DNA of 64,000 nucleotides from Rubrivivax sp. SCN 71-131 (GCA_001724995.1 MEFD01000022.1:47629-111628), one strand, 5' to 3'; numbered from the stretch's first letter, positions 45,880 to 55,530 are shown. The notes: generated by a model from the sequence alone, not told the origin. Program-made: numbers and translations.

Positions 45880-45954
45880 GGCGATTATCCCGTGCTGGCG
45901 CGATCCGTGCCATGCCCCGGGCCGTCGGCGCACGCCGGCGTGCGGATAATCGCC
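45880..45954. promoter_or_regulatory. Mirror-symmetric divergent promoter region of rnpB and LysE-family gene
   Basis: GGCGATTATCC (45880-45890) and GGATAATCGCC (45944-45954) are perfect inverted copies, each carrying a GATAAT -10, one for rnpB and one for the exporter gene. Between them CGCACGCC and GGCGTGCG make a 16-bp palindrome (45929-45944). The plus-strand -10 ends 7 nt before the exporter ATG, which implies a leaderless or nearly leaderless mRNA. Confidence 0.5.
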
Positions 45955-45957
45955 GCC

Positions 45958-46584
45958 ATGCAAGTCTCGCTGTGGTTGACCTTCTTCGCCGCGTCCTGGG
46001 CCATCAGCCTTTCGCCCGGGCCGGGCGCGGTGGCGGCGATGGGGGCCGGCGTCAACCACGGCTTTGCGCGCGGCTACTGGCTCACGCTCGGGCTTGCGAT
46101 GGGCATCGTCACGCAGCTCGGCATCGTCGGCGTCGGTGTCGGCGCGCTGATGGCCGCCTCGGCGACCGCCTTTGCCGTCGTCAAGTGGCTCGGCGTGGCC
46201 TACCTGCTGTGGCTCGGCATCCAGCAGTGGCGTGCGCCGGTGCGCGCGCTGCAGGACCTGGAGCGCGAGCGCACGCAGCAGGCGCGACGCGCGCTCGTGC
46301 TGCGCGGGTGGGGGCTCAACGCCGTCAACCCCAAGGGCACGGCCTTCATGCTCGCCGTCGTGCCGCAGTTCATCGACCCCGCGCAGCCGCTTGCGCTGCA
46401 GTACGCGGTCATCGGCGCGACGCTGGTCTTCACCGACCTCATCGTCATGGCCGGCTACACCGCCCTGGCCGCGCGCGTGCTCGCGGTGCTGAAGTCGCCG
46501 CGCCAGGTGCGCGCGATGAACCGGCTCTTCGGCTCGCTCTTCGTCGTCGCCGCGGCGCTGCTGGCGGCGTTCAAGCGGGCCTGA
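45958..46584 (+). CDS. LysE/RhtB-family amino acid exporter
   Basis: The product is 208 residues with about six membrane segments. The start MQVSLWLTFFAASWAISLSP leads into GPGAVAAMGAGVNHGFARGY, the RhtB/LysE opening with the SPGP motif. VKWLGVAYLLWLGIQQWR and LNAVNPKGTAFMLAVVPQF are the other conserved blocks. It exports amino acids or homoserine-lactone-like metabolites; the substrate is unknown. The ATG follows the -10 element so closely that no RBS is present. Confidence 0.87.
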   Translation: MQVSLWLTFFAASWAISLSPGPGAVAAMGAGVNHGFARGYWLTLGLAMGIVTQLGIVGVGVGALMAASATAFAVVKWLGVAYLLWLGIQQWRAPVRALQDLERERTQQARRALVLRGWGLNAVNPKGTAFMLAVVPQFIDPAQPLALQYAVIGATLVFTDLIVMAGYTALAARVLAVLKSPRQVRAMNRLFGSLFVVAAALLAAFKRA

Positions 46585-46590
46585 GCCCGC

Positions 46591-47463
46591 TCAAGCCTGC
46601 TGCAGCGCGCGGATGCGGTCCTCGATCGGCGGATGGGTGCTCAGCAGCGCCATCATGCCGCCCGGGCGGGAGCTGATGCCCATCGTCGCCACGCTCTTGG
46701 GCAGCTCGCCCGGATCCATGCCGCCCAGGCGCGCGAGCGCGTTGATCATCGGCTGCTTGCGCCCCATGAGCTCGGAGGCGCCGCGGTCGGCGCGGAACTC
46801 GCGCTGGCGCGAGAACCAGGCGACGACAATCGCGGCGAGCACGCCAAGCGCGATGTCGAGCACGATCGTCGTGACGACGTAGCCGATGCCCACGCCGTCG
46901 CGGTCGTTGCGCAGGATCACGCGGTCGACGAAGTAGCCGATGACGCGCGAGAGGAAGACGACGAAGGTGTTCATCACGCCCTGGATCAGCGTCATCGTCA
47001 CCATGTCGCCGTTGGCCACGTGCGCGACCTCGTGGCCGATGACCGCCTCGACCTCCTCTCGGTTCATGCCCTGCAGCAAGCCGGTGGAGACGGCCACCAG
47101 CGCCGAGTTCTTGAACGCGCCGGTGGCGAAGGCGTTGGGCTCGCCGTCGTAGATCGCGACCTCGGGCATGCCGATGCCGGCCTTCTGCGCGAAGCCCTGC
47201 ACCGTGCCGACGATCCAGCGGTGCGTCGGGTCGGTGGAGTCGTTGATGATGCGCGCGCCGGTGCTCCACTTGGCGATCGGCTTGCTCATGAGCAGCGAGA
47301 TGATCGCGCCGCCGAAGCCGAACACGAGGGCGAAGCCGAGCAACTGCCCGAGCTGCAGCCCGTTGGCCGTCAGGTAGCGGTTGACGCCCAGGAGCGAGGC
47401 GACGACGCCCAGCACGACCACCACGGCCAGGTTGGTGACGACGAAAAGGACGATTCGCTTCAT
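46591..47463 (-). CDS. htpX: Membrane zinc protease HtpX
   Basis: The product is 290 residues. Two N-terminal membrane segments (~4-26 and ~38-58) precede the M48 catalytic motif HEVAH (144-148). Two further segments (~157-178, ~193-213) and the third zinc ligand in [14 protein letters not shown] follow. HtpX degrades misfolded inner-membrane proteins with FtsH. The length is normal. It is convergent with the LysE-family gene and begins 70 nt from the pyrC stop on the same strand. Confidence 0.95.
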   Translation of the reverse strand: MKRIVLFVVTNLAVVVVLGVVASLLGVNRYLTANGLQLGQLLGFALVFGFGGAIISLLMSKPIAKWSTGARIINDSTDPTHRWIVGTVQGFAQKAGIGMPEVAIYDGEPNAFATGAFKNSALVAVSTGLLQGMNREEVEAVIGHEVAHVANGDMVTMTLIQGVMNTFVVFLSRVIGYFVDRVILRNDRDGVGIGYVVTTIVLDIALGVLAAIVVAWFSRQREFRADRGASELMGRKQPMINALARLGGMDPGELPKSVATMGISSRPGGMMALLSTHPPIEDRIRALQQA

Positions 47464-47532
47464 CGGCGCGCGCCCCTGTTCGGGCGGAGTGGGTTGGCGG
47501 ACAGCTCCGATCTTAGGGTGATCGCGGCGCTT

Positions 47533-48612
47533 TCAAGCCTCGCGCGTCGGCTCCACGGCCGGCAGCAGGCGCCAGTTCAGCACCTCACCGGCGCACAGCG
47601 GCTTGATCGTCGCCTCGCCGAAGGGCATCGACAGCGGCAGGGTGCGCGGCTCGCGCCGCAGCGTCACCGTGCCGGCGTTGCGCGGCAGGCCGTAGAAGTC
47701 CGCGCCGTGGCGGCTCGCGAAACCCTCCAGCCGCTCGAGCGCGCCGGCAGCCTCGAAGGCCTCGGCGTAGAGCTCGAGCGCGGCCGGCGCGGTGAAGCAG
47801 CCGGCGCCGCAGACGCCGGCCTCCTTCAGCGCCGCGGCATGCGGGGCGCTGTCGGTGCCGAGGAAGAACTTCGCGCTGCCCGAGGTCGCCGCCGCCACCA
47901 GCGCCTGCCGGTGCTCCTCGCGCTTGAGCACGGGCAGGCAGTAGAAGTGCGGGCGCAGGCCGCCGGTGAAGAGCGCGTTGCGGTTGAAGAGCAGGTGGTG
48001 CGCGGTGATCGTCGCCGCGGTGTGGTCGTCGGCCTGCCCGACGTACTGCGCCGCCTCGCGGGTGGTGATGTGCTCGAAGACGATCTTCAGCGCCGGGAAG
48101 TCGCGCCGCAGCGGAATCATCACGCGCTCGATGAAGACGGCCTCGCGGTCGAACAGGTCGACCTGCGGGTCGGTGACCTCGCCGTGCACGAGCAGCAGCA
48201 GGCCCTCGCGCTGCATCGCGTCCAGGGCCGCGGTGATCTTGCGGACCTCGGTGACGCCGTCGTCGCTGTTCGTCGTCGCGCCCGCCGGATAGAGCTTGCA
48301 GGCGACCACGCCGGCGGCCCTGGCGCGCACGATCTCCGCGGGCGAGGTCGCGTCGGTCAGGTACAGCGTCATCAGCGGCGTGAAGTCGCTGCCCGCCGGC
48401 CGCGCGGCGAGGATGCGCTCGCGGTAGGCCAGCGCCTGCGCGGTGCTCGTCACCGGCGGCTTCAGGTTGGGCATGACGATGGCGCGCGCGAACTGCGCTG
48501 CCGTGTACGGCAGCACGGCCGCCAGCGCCGCGCCGTCGCGCAGGTGCAGGTGCCAGTCGTCGGGGCGGGCGATGCTGAGCGTGGGTGCGGCGGACATGCC
48601 GGGATTGTCCAT
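47533..48612 (-). CDS. pyrC: Dihydroorotase
   Basis: The product is 359 residues. It closes carbamoyl aspartate to dihydroorotate in pyrimidine synthesis. The metal site is [10 protein letters not shown] (His21, His23). The carbamylated lysine lies in [17 protein letters not shown], the further histidines in LLLVHGEV and VFEHITT, and the catalytic Asp in FLGTDSAPH. These fit the class II (E. coli-type) enzyme. The first ATG (MDNPGM) was used; a second five codons later is also plausible. Confidence 0.95.
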   Translation of the reverse strand: MDNPGMSAAPTLSIARPDDWHLHLRDGAALAAVLPYTAAQFARAIVMPNLKPPVTSTAQALAYRERILAARPAGSDFTPLMTLYLTDATSPAEIVRARAAGVVACKLYPAGATTNSDDGVTEVRKITAALDAMQREGLLLLVHGEVTDPQVDLFDREAVFIERVMIPLRRDFPALKIVFEHITTREAAQYVGQADDHTAATITAHHLLFNRNALFTGGLRPHFYCLPVLKREEHRQALVAAATSGSAKFFLGTDSAPHAAALKEAGVCGAGCFTAPAALELYAEAFEAAGALERLEGFASRHGADFYGLPRNAGTVTLRREPRTLPLSMPFGEATIKPLCAGEVLNWRLLPAVEPTREA

Positions 48613-48653
48613 CGCCACCGGCCCAGTGCCGCCCGGCGCCGCCCGGTGCCACG

Positions 48654-49568
48654 TCAGCGCGCGGCGAGGAAGTCCCACAGCGCCGCCGCCTGGGGCTTGA
48701 CGTGGCGCACCGGCCCCGGACGGGCGCGATAGATGCGCACCTGCATCGTAAGCTCGAACGCCCCGGGCTCCGCTGCGGCCACCAGGCGCCCTTCCTGCAG
48801 GTCCTTGCGCACCGAACTCGAGGGCAGGAAGGCCAGGCCGTGGCCTTCCAGGGCCATCGCCTTCAGGCCCTCGGCCATGTCGGTCTCGTACACCGTGGCC
48901 AGTTGCGGCCGCGGCGACGCGGACTCGAGGATGACCTCGACCAGGCGCGCCATGTAGGCCCCCGAGGCATAGCTCAGAAAGGGCACCTGCGCGCCGGGCA
49001 GCGCCGGCAGCCGCAGCAGCGGCAGCCCGTCCGGGCCGGCACGCGAGTACGGCGCCAGCGTCTCGCTGCCCAGGCTCATCATCTCGTAGCGCTCGGCCGC
49101 CAGCTGCAGCGGTTCGCTCGGATGGTGATAGGCAATCAGCAGGTCGCAGCCGCCGTCGGTCAGGCGCATCACCGCGTCGAGCACGTTGAGCGCGTTCAGC
49201 CGCGTCTTCAGCACGCCCAGCTGCGGGCGCAGCCCCGCCAGCCAGTGCGGGAAGAAGGTGAAGGCCAGCGTGTGCGGCACCGCGAACTCGATCACGTCCT
49301 GCCCCGCGGCCTGGTGGCTGCGCATCAGCTTGCGCGTGGCCTGCAGCGCGGCAACGATCTCCAGTGCCTGGCCGTGAAAAGTCTGTCCGGCCGCCGTCAG
49401 CCGCGTCGGATAGGACGAGCGGTCCACGAGCTCGGCACCGGCCCAGGCCTCGAGCGACTGGATGCGCCGGCTGAAGGCCGGCTGCGTGATGTGCCGCAAC
49501 TGCGCCGCGCGCGAGAAGCTGCGCGTCTCGGCCAGCGCGATGAAGTCCTCGAGCCACTTGATGTCCAC
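48654..49568 (-). CDS. LysR-family transcriptional regulator
   Basis: The product is 304 residues. The winged helix-turn-helix is at the N-terminus ([20 protein letters not shown], then [20 protein letters not shown]). The effector-binding domain starts near 90. The start is a GTG. The gene is divergent from the small-subunit/GMC oxidoreductase operon, 79 nt apart, so that operon is its most likely target. It also ends 41 nt from pyrC on the same strand. The inducer is unknown. Confidence 0.87.
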   Translation of the reverse strand: MDIKWLEDFIALAETRSFSRAAQLRHITQPAFSRRIQSLEAWAGAELVDRSSYPTRLTAAGQTFHGQALEIVAALQATRKLMRSHQAAGQDVIEFAVPHTLAFTFFPHWLAGLRPQLGVLKTRLNALNVLDAVMRLTDGGCDLLIAYHHPSEPLQLAAERYEMMSLGSETLAPYSRAGPDGLPLLRLPALPGAQVPFLSYASGAYMARLVEVILESASPRPQLATVYETDMAEGLKAMALEGHGLAFLPSSSVRKDLQEGRLVAAAEPGAFELTMQVRIYRARPGPVRHVKPQAAALWDFLAAR

Positions 49569-49612
49569 GAGCGCGCAGTGTAGTGATGGCGGCGGGCGCG
49601 AACGCCCGTCCC

Positions 49613-49618
49613 TAGAAT
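49613..49618 (+). promoter_or_regulatory. -10 element for the GMC oxidoreductase operon
   Basis: TAGAAT in the context CCCTAGAATGG lies 29 nt before the small-subunit ATG. No clear -35 was found, in keeping with activation by the divergent LysR regulator. Confidence 0.35.
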
Positions 49619-49647
49619 GGGTCCGACCAAGGCTGCGGAGCAAGTCG

Positions 49648-50019
49648 ATGACGACGAAGGTTCTGGACGCGCGGCGCGCCGCGGACTTCGAGGCGCTGTG
49701 CGAGCTCATCGTGCCGGGCTCCTCGCGCGTCGGCCCGGCGGTGTACACCGACGCCGCGCTGAGCGCGGCCCCGGCGCCCCTGCGCGACGCCGCGCTGCAG
49801 GCCATCGACGCGCTGGCCGGCGCGACGACGACCGAGGCCCTGGCCGCGCACCAGCATGGCGCCGAGTTCGCGCTCGTGCGCGCGCTGGCGGTCGAGGCCT
49901 TCTGCAGCGACTTCGTGGCCCCCGGCGCACCGGGCCCCGGCGCGTGGGCGGAGATGGGCTTCGAGGTGCCGCGCCCGGTGGACCTCGAGCGCGACTGGTC
50001 GTGGCTGGGCGTGCGTTGA
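49648..50019 (+). CDS. Small subunit-like protein of a GMC dehydrogenase
   Basis: The product is 123 residues. It is mostly helical and contains FEALCELIVPG near the start, as in gluconate 2-dehydrogenase subunit 3-like proteins (ALxxxIxPG). It lacks the twin-arginine signal those proteins often carry. It ends 11 nt before the GMC oxidoreductase gene and is certainly co-transcribed. Its role as a chaperone or small subunit of that enzyme is inferred from this pairing. Confidence 0.6.
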   Translation: MTTKVLDARRAADFEALCELIVPGSSRVGPAVYTDAALSAAPAPLRDAALQAIDALAGATTTEALAAHQHGAEFALVRALAVEAFCSDFVAPGAPGPGAWAEMGFEVPRPVDLERDWSWLGVR

Positions 50020-50030
50020 AGGAGGCGCAG

Positions 50031-51476
50031 ATGAGCGAACACTTCGACGTCATCGTCGTCGGCTCCGGCGCCGGGGGCGGCGTCATCGCCTCCGAGCTGG
50101 CGCTGTCCGGACGCAAGGTCCTGCTGCTGGAGGCCGGACGGCATCTCACCTCGCAGGATTTCAAGCGCTGGGAGGTCAAGGCCAACCACGACCTGTACTG
50201 GCCGATGCGCTTCGCGCCGCTGCCCGGGGGCGACGTCGTCGCCTTCCTCTCGGGCAAGGCCGTGGGCGGCTCGACGACGATCAACACCAAGGTCGCGCTG
50301 CGCGCGCACGAGCGCGACATCGCCAAGTGGCACGCCGCCAGCGCCCTCACCAACGAAGACGGTCAGCCCTTCTCGCTGGCCGACCTCGAGCCCTTCTACG
50401 ACCGCGTCGAGAAGGTGCTGACGGTGCGCGAGCGCAGCGACTGGGAGAAGAGCGTGCACACCGCGCAGGCGGGCTTTCGCGCGCTCGGCACCGACATCGA
50501 ACCGGTGATGTCCTACACCGACGCCAAGTGCATGAGCTACGGCTCCTGCCTGCAGGGCTGCCCGACCGACGGCGGCAAGTCGACGATGAACACCTACATC
50601 GCGCGGGCGCTGGCCGAAGGCGGCCTCGTGCTGCGCAGCGGCGTGCAGGTGCAACGCGTGATCGTCGAGGACGACGGCCGCGGCGCGCGCGCCACCGGCG
50701 TCGAGTACCAGGCAGCCGACGGCAGTCGGCACCCGGCGTACGCACGCTTCGTCGTGGCCGCGGCCGGCGCGCTCAACACCTCGCTGCTGCTGCTGCGCTC
50801 GGGGCTGAAGGGTCCGGCCGTGGGACGTCACGTCGGGCTGCACCCGCTGCGCCTGGTCTACGGCCTCTTCGACGACATCCAGGACTCGCACCGCGTCTAC
50901 CCGATCAGCGCGCACTGCATGCAGCACCAGGTCGACGAGGACGGCGGCTTCGTGCTCGAGACCTCGACCATCATGGACCCGGTGGCCTTCGGCACGACGA
51001 TTCGCGACGAGCGCGGTCCGCTGTGGGGCCTGCCGCTCATCGAGGCGCTGCGCGCCTACCGGCGCTGGGTCGGCGTGCTGGCGATGGTCAACGACGAGAA
51101 CCACGGCTCGGTCGGCTTCGGCCCCGACGGCCAGGAGCAGATCGCGGTCGACTTCCAGCCCAGCGAACACGCGCGCCTTGACGCCGCACTGGATTTCAGC
51201 CGCCGCGTGCTGCAGGCCGCGGGCGCGAAGCAGGTCTGCTGGACCGGCATCATCTCGACGCACACCCAAGGCGGCTGCCGCATGGGCGACGACCCGCAGC
51301 GCTCGGTCGTCGACCGCAACGGCCGCTCGCACGAGGTACAGAACCTCTACGTCGGCGACGGCTCCCTGCTGCCGCGCACGCTCTCGGTGAACCCGTCGCT
51401 GACCATCATGGCGCTGGCGACCCGGATGGCGATGCATCTGGAGGAGGCCTTGGCGCAAGCGCCTGCCGCCGGCTGA
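50031..51476 (+). CDS. GMC-family FAD-dependent oxidoreductase
   Basis: The product is 481 residues. The FAD-binding start is VIVVGSGAGGGVIASELALS (~8-27) with LLLEAGR, the GMC signature GKAVGGSTTIN (~75-85), a cysteine cluster CMSYGSCLQGCP (~164-175), and the C-terminal HTQGGCRMG plus NLYVGDGSLLPRTLSVNPSL with the catalytic His/Asn region. Such enzymes oxidise alcohols or sugars and pass electrons to a partner. AAGGAGG precedes the ATG. No cytochrome subunit gene is adjacent, so the electron acceptor is unknown. Confidence 0.87.
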   Translation: MSEHFDVIVVGSGAGGGVIASELALSGRKVLLLEAGRHLTSQDFKRWEVKANHDLYWPMRFAPLPGGDVVAFLSGKAVGGSTTINTKVALRAHERDIAKWHAASALTNEDGQPFSLADLEPFYDRVEKVLTVRERSDWEKSVHTAQAGFRALGTDIEPVMSYTDAKCMSYGSCLQGCPTDGGKSTMNTYIARALAEGGLVLRSGVQVQRVIVEDDGRGARATGVEYQAADGSRHPAYARFVVAAAGALNTSLLLLRSGLKGPAVGRHVGLHPLRLVYGLFDDIQDSHRVYPISAHCMQHQVDEDGGFVLETSTIMDPVAFGTTIRDERGPLWGLPLIEALRAYRRWVGVLAMVNDENHGSVGFGPDGQEQIAVDFQPSEHARLDAALDFSRRVLQAAGAKQVCWTGIISTHTQGGCRMGDDPQRSVVDRNGRSHEVQNLYVGDGSLLPRTLSVNPSLTIMALATRMAMHLEEALAQAPAAG

Positions 51477-51502
51477 AGTCGCGCCACATACACGCTTGCA
51501 GC

Positions 51503-51551
51503 ATTCTCGAGCCCTGCTCGAGAATGGCCGGGCCCGAATGGCCCGGCCATT
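51503..51551 (+). terminator. Two overlapping hairpins after the GMC operon
   Basis: ATTCTCGAG/CTCGAGAAT (9-bp stem, 5-nt loop, 51503-51525) and AATGGCCGGG/CCCGGCCATT (10-bp stem, 9-nt loop, 51523-51551) are perfect and share three bases, so both cannot be fully paired at once. Neither is followed by a long U-tract. They lie just after the GMC gene and before the next one. Confidence 0.45.
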
Positions 51552-51565
51552 TCACCGGACGCTGC

Positions 51566-52147
51566 ATGACCGCCGACCCAAGCTATTACGTCTATGCGCT
51601 GAAGGATCCCCGATCGTCTCCGGCGCAGCCGTTCTACATCGGCAAGGGAACCGGGAGCCGCGCTCACGACCATCTGGTCCGAGTCGATGAGACGCGCAAG
51701 GGAAAGCGGATCCGCGAGATCCAGGCTGCCGGTGCGCAGGTGCTCGTCACGCGACTCGTCGACGCGCTCACCGAGCAGCAGGCGATCCGTCTCGAAGCGG
51801 AGCTGATCGCGGCCTTCGGCACGGTCGACACCGGCGGGCTGCTGACGAACGCGGTCGTGCCCTCCGGCCTCGCCGGCAAGACGCGCGCAAGCGTCGTCGT
51901 CCCCGCGGGATCGAAGGCAAAGGCACAACTGGGCCTGGCGCTGCTGAAGGACGCAGTGCTTGAGCTTGCGCAGGCCAATCCGGGCGGCATCGCCAACTCG
52001 GACGCTGCAAGCCTGCTGGGCCTGCGCAGCGAATACGAAGGCGGCTCGAAGGACTACCTCTCCTACAGCGTGCTCGGCCTCCTGCTGCGCGAGGGCAAGC
52101 TGCAGCGCAGCGCGGTCGGCAAGAAGCACATCGCGACGGTACGCTGA
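51566..52147 (+). CDS. GIY-YIG nuclease-domain protein
   Basis: The product is 193 residues. The GIY-YIG core is at the N-terminus: YYVYALKDP (~6-14), PFYIGKGTGSRAHDHL (~20-35, the YIG half with a lysine/arginine-rich stretch), and EAELIAAFG with the conserved Glu. The C-terminal ~100 residues (LLKDAVLELAQANPGGIAN and on) look like a small winged-helix module. Stand-alone proteins of this kind are of unknown role; a nuclease function is inferred. An ATG 14 codons upstream lies inside the terminator hairpin and was rejected. Confidence 0.7.
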   Translation: MTADPSYYVYALKDPRSSPAQPFYIGKGTGSRAHDHLVRVDETRKGKRIREIQAAGAQVLVTRLVDALTEQQAIRLEAELIAAFGTVDTGGLLTNAVVPSGLAGKTRASVVVPAGSKAKAQLGLALLKDAVLELAQANPGGIANSDAASLLGLRSEYEGGSKDYLSYSVLGLLLREGKLQRSAVGKKHIATVR

Positions 52148-52172
52148 GCCGCGCGCGAAGCCGCACCTTCGG

Positions 52173-54026
52173 TCACACGAGCCCGTGGGACGGAAGGTCT
52201 CGGCCCTCGCTCTGCTGCAGCCCCCACATCCGCGCGTAGCGCCCGCCGAGTGCCAGCAGTTGCGCGTGCGTGCCGCGCTCGAGGATGCGGCCGTGGTCGA
52301 GGACGAGGATCTCGTGCGCATCGACGACGGTCGAGAGGCGGTGCGCGATGACGAGCGTCGTCTTGCCCTGCGCGGCGCTGGCGAGTTCGGCCTGGATGGC
52401 GCGCTCGTTGGCCGAATCGAGCGCCGAGGTCGCCTCGTCGAAGATGAGGATGGGCGGGTTCTTCAGCAGCGTGCGCGCGATCGCGACGCGCTGCTTCTCG
52501 CCGCCGCTCAGCTTCAGGCCGCGTTCGCCGACGACGGTGTCGTAGCCGCGCGGCGTGGCGGCGATGAAGTCGTGGATGTGCGCCGCGCGCGCCGCGGCCT
52601 CGACCTCGGCGCGTGCGGCGCCGGGGCGGCCGTAGGCGATGTTGTATTCGATGGTGTCGTTGAAGAGCACGGTGTCCTGCGGCACGATGCCGATGGCGCG
52701 GCGCAGGCTGGCCTGGGTGACTTCGCGCAGGTCCTGGCCGTCGATCGAGATGCCGCCGCCGCCCGCGTCGACGTCGTAGAAGCGGTAGAGCAGCCGCGCC
52801 AGCGTGCTCTTGCCCGCACCCGAGGCGCCGACGACCGCGACGGTCCTGCCCGCGGGAATCTCGAAGCTGAGCCCGTGCAGGATCGGGCGCGAGGGCTCGT
52901 AGCCGAAGCTCACGCGCTCGAAGCGCACGCTGCCCTGCGCGACCTGCAGCGCCGCGGCGCCGGGCGCGTCGGCCACTTCGCGCTCACGTTCGAGCAGCGC
53001 GAACATCTTCGAGAGGTCGGTCAGGCTCTGCTTGATCTCGCGGTAGATGACGCCCAGGAAGTTCAGCGGCACGTAGAGCTGGATCATGAAGGCGTTGACC
53101 ATCACCAGGTCGCCGAGCGTCATGCGGCCGTCGACGACGCCTTGGGTCGCGCGCCAGAGGATGGCCACCAGCGCGCAGGCGATGATGAGCTGCTGCCCGC
53201 TGTTGAGCATCGACAGCGTGCTCTGGCTCTTCAGGCGCACGCGGCGCAGCGCCTGCAGCTGCTCGTCGTAGCGGCGCGCCTCGAAGTCCTCGTTGCCGAA
53301 GTACTTGACGGTCTCGTAGTTGAGCAGCGAGTCGACCGCGCGCGTGTGCGCACTCGACTCCAGCTCGTTGACGGCGCGGCGGAACTGCGTGCGCCATTCG
53401 GTCACCGCCACGGTGAAGGCGATGTAGGCGAGCAGTGCGGCCAGCGTGATGCCGGCGAACCAGGCGTCGAACTTCAGCCCGAGCAGCGCCAGCACGAGGA
53501 CCACCTCGAACAGCGTGGGCAGGATGCTGTAGATCGAGTAGCTGACCAGCGACTGCACGGCGCGCGTGCCGCGCTCGATGTCGCGCGTCATGCCGCCGGT
53601 CTGGCGCTCGAGGTGGTAGCGCAGGCTCAGGGCGTGCAGGTGGGCGAAGACCTGCAGCGAGATGCTGCGCGTCGTGCCCTCGGTCGCCTTGGCGAAGACG
53701 AGCTCGCGCAGTTCGGTAAAGAGCGTCGTCGACAGGCGCAAGGCGCCGTAGGCGACGATCAGCCCGCCGGGAACGACGAGCAGTGCGGCGGCACTGCCGG
53801 CGCGGATGTCGAGGTGGTCGACCAGATCCTTCAGCAGCAGCGGCACGCCGACGTTGGCGAGCTTGGCGGCGACGAGGAAGAGCAGCGCCGCCGCCACCCG
53901 CGCGCGGTAGCGCCAGAGGTAGGGCAGCAGCAGGCCGAGCGTGGCCCAGTCCGAGCGCGCGCGCTCGCCCGGGGGCGCCGGCGCAGGCGCCGCGGCGGCG
54001 GGCGAAGACGAAGTCGAGGCTCTCAT
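52173..54026 (-). CDS. ABC exporter, ATM1/HMT type
   Basis: The product is 617 residues, a fused half transporter. Six membrane segments span ~40-330. The nucleotide-binding domain has Walker A GASGAGKST, Q-loop IVPQDTVLFNDTI, signature LKLSGGEKQRVAIA, Walker B ILIFDEATSALD and the H-loop IAHRLST. The membrane domain shows the ATM1 features NYETVKYFGNE and TGGMTRDIERGTRA, linked to export of glutathione-type thiol or metal conjugates; the substrate is inferred. A TTG start 18 codons upstream is less likely. It is divergent from the thioesterase gene. Confidence 0.9.
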   Translation of the reverse strand: MRASTSSSPAAAAPAPAPPGERARSDWATLGLLLPYLWRYRARVAAALLFLVAAKLANVGVPLLLKDLVDHLDIRAGSAAALLVVPGGLIVAYGALRLSTTLFTELRELVFAKATEGTTRSISLQVFAHLHALSLRYHLERQTGGMTRDIERGTRAVQSLVSYSIYSILPTLFEVVLVLALLGLKFDAWFAGITLAALLAYIAFTVAVTEWRTQFRRAVNELESSAHTRAVDSLLNYETVKYFGNEDFEARRYDEQLQALRRVRLKSQSTLSMLNSGQQLIIACALVAILWRATQGVVDGRMTLGDLVMVNAFMIQLYVPLNFLGVIYREIKQSLTDLSKMFALLEREREVADAPGAAALQVAQGSVRFERVSFGYEPSRPILHGLSFEIPAGRTVAVVGASGAGKSTLARLLYRFYDVDAGGGGISIDGQDLREVTQASLRRAIGIVPQDTVLFNDTIEYNIAYGRPGAARAEVEAAARAAHIHDFIAATPRGYDTVVGERGLKLSGGEKQRVAIARTLLKNPPILIFDEATSALDSANERAIQAELASAAQGKTTLVIAHRLSTVVDAHEILVLDHGRILERGTHAQLLALGGRYARMWGLQQSEGRDLPSHGLV

Positions 54027-54079
54027 GGAAGAATGCGGCGCAGGATCCGCGGTGTCGAGGATTCGAGGAGCCCAGGCCA

Positions 54080-54511
54080 ATGAGCCGTGAACCGAGCCCG
54101 CCTGTCGTCGCCCGCCCGCGCCTGTCGGTGCCGCCCGGCTTGAGCGAAGACAGCGAACTGGTGATGCGCGTGGCCCCGCTGCCGGCCGACTCCAACGCCA
54201 ACGGCGACGTCTTCGGCGGCTGGATCATGGCCCAGGTCGACATCGCCGGTTCGGTGCTGCCCGCGCGCGTGGCCAAGGGCCGCATCACCACGGTGGCGGT
54301 GAACGAGTTCGTCTTCAAGCAGCCGGTGTCGATCGGCGACCTGCTCAGCTTCTACGCGCGCATCACGCGGGTGGGTCGCACCTCGGTCACCGTGCACGTC
54401 GAGGTCTGGGCCGAGCGCAACCCCGCCGCACCCGAGCTGGTGCGCGTGACCGAGGCCAACCTCACCTACGTGGCGATCGACGAGCAGGGCAAGCCGCGCG
54501 CCCTGGCCTAG
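54080..54511 (+). CDS. Acyl-CoA thioesterase, YciA-like hotdog protein
   Basis: The product is 143 residues. Hotdog-fold signatures are DSNANGDVFGGWIMAQVDIA (~37-56), TVAVNEFVFKQPVSIGDLLS (~69-88) and TSVTVHVEVWAE. The Asp in GDVFGGW is the family's catalytic residue. It hydrolyses acyl-CoA esters in the cytoplasm; the chain length is unknown. The ATG follows GAGGAG. It is divergent from the ABC exporter gene by 53 nt. Confidence 0.88.
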   Translation: MSREPSPPVVARPRLSVPPGLSEDSELVMRVAPLPADSNANGDVFGGWIMAQVDIAGSVLPARVAKGRITTVAVNEFVFKQPVSIGDLLSFYARITRVGRTSVTVHVEVWAERNPAAPELVRVTEANLTYVAIDEQGKPRALA

Positions 54512-54576
54512 CCGGCATGGCGGGGCAGCGCCCCCGATGCCGGCAGGGCCGCGCAAGCGCGCGATCGGCATGGCGT

Positions 54577-55518
54577 TCACGCCGGGGCACCGGCGGGCCC
54601 GGTTTGCACTTGCGGCGCGACGCGCGCCTGCGACGGCCGCAGCAGGGCCTGCACGATCTCCGCCCCGCGCTCCAGCAGCGGCCCGCGCGGACGCTGCGCG
54701 GAGGTCGCCAGCCACAGCGTGGCCACCAGCGGCGGGGCCAGCGGCCGCAGCGCGAAGGCCTCGGGCTGGCCGCTGCCGCGGATCGCGTTCTCGGTCAGCA
54801 GCGCGTGGCAGCCGCCCTGTTGCACGAGGTCGAGGATCGCCGGCACGCTCTCGATCTCCAGCGCGACGCGGGCACGCCGGCCTTCGGCGGCGAGCGCCGC
54901 TTCGAGCAGCATGCGCATCGAGTGCGGGCGGCTCGGGATGACCAGCGCCTGCTCGGCCAGTTCCGACAGCGACAGCGCCGCACCGATGCGCTCGGCGCCG
55001 GCCGTGCATGCCGAGACGAGGTAGAGCGGCTCGTCCAGCAGGGGCTGCAGCTCGATTGCGGGTGAAGGCGCGACGTTGTAGACCACGGCAGCGTCGACAC
55101 GCCCGATCACCAGCCACTCCAGCGCATAGGCGGAGAGCCCTTCCACGATGCACAGGCTGGCGCGCGGCAACTCGGCCCGAAAGGCGCGCACCAGCGGCCC
55201 GGTGAGGGTGCGGCTGACGCTGGGCGGCAGCGCGATCGCGAGGCGCCCGGTGGCGGCGCCGCGCTGGTCCTCGAGGTCGTCGCGCGCGCGCTGCACCTGC
55301 TGCAGGATGCCGCGCGCGTGCGCCAGCAACCGCTTGCCGCCTTCGGTCAGCGTCACGCCGCGGCCGTTGCGCTGCAGCAGCGTCTGGCGCATCTCGACCT
55401 CGAGCGCACGCACCTGGCGCGAGAGCGCCGGCTGCGCCAGTTGCAGGTAGGCCGCGGCGCGGGTGAAGCTGCCCATCTCGGCGACATGCACAAAGGTCTC
55501 GAGCTGCTTCAGATCCAT
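54577..55518 (-). CDS. LysR-family regulator of the protocatechuate operon
   Basis: The product is 313 residues. The DNA-binding N-terminus is MDLKQLETFVHVAEMGSFTR, then AAAYLQLAQPALSRQVRALE (HTH ~20-39). The effector domain runs from ~90 with TGRLAIALPPSVSRTLTGPL. The gene is divergent from the meta-cleavage operon, 87 nt from its first gene, so it very likely activates that operon in response to a pathway compound. In similar clusters the inducer is protocatechuate or a ring-cleavage product; that is an analogy, not shown here. Confidence 0.85.
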   Translation of the reverse strand: MDLKQLETFVHVAEMGSFTRAAAYLQLAQPALSRQVRALEVEMRQTLLQRNGRGVTLTEGGKRLLAHARGILQQVQRARDDLEDQRGAATGRLAIALPPSVSRTLTGPLVRAFRAELPRASLCIVEGLSAYALEWLVIGRVDAAVVYNVAPSPAIELQPLLDEPLYLVSACTAGAERIGAALSLSELAEQALVIPSRPHSMRMLLEAALAAEGRRARVALEIESVPAILDLVQQGGCHALLTENAIRGSGQPEAFALRPLAPPLVATLWLATSAQRPRGPLLERGAEIVQALLRPSQARVAPQVQTGPAGAPA

Positions 55519-55530
55519 GCCGGGATGCTA

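Noticed and set aside
51524..51565. Upstream ATG of the GIY-YIG gene
   Set aside because: It lies within a perfect terminator-like hairpin and adds residues not resembling the domain.
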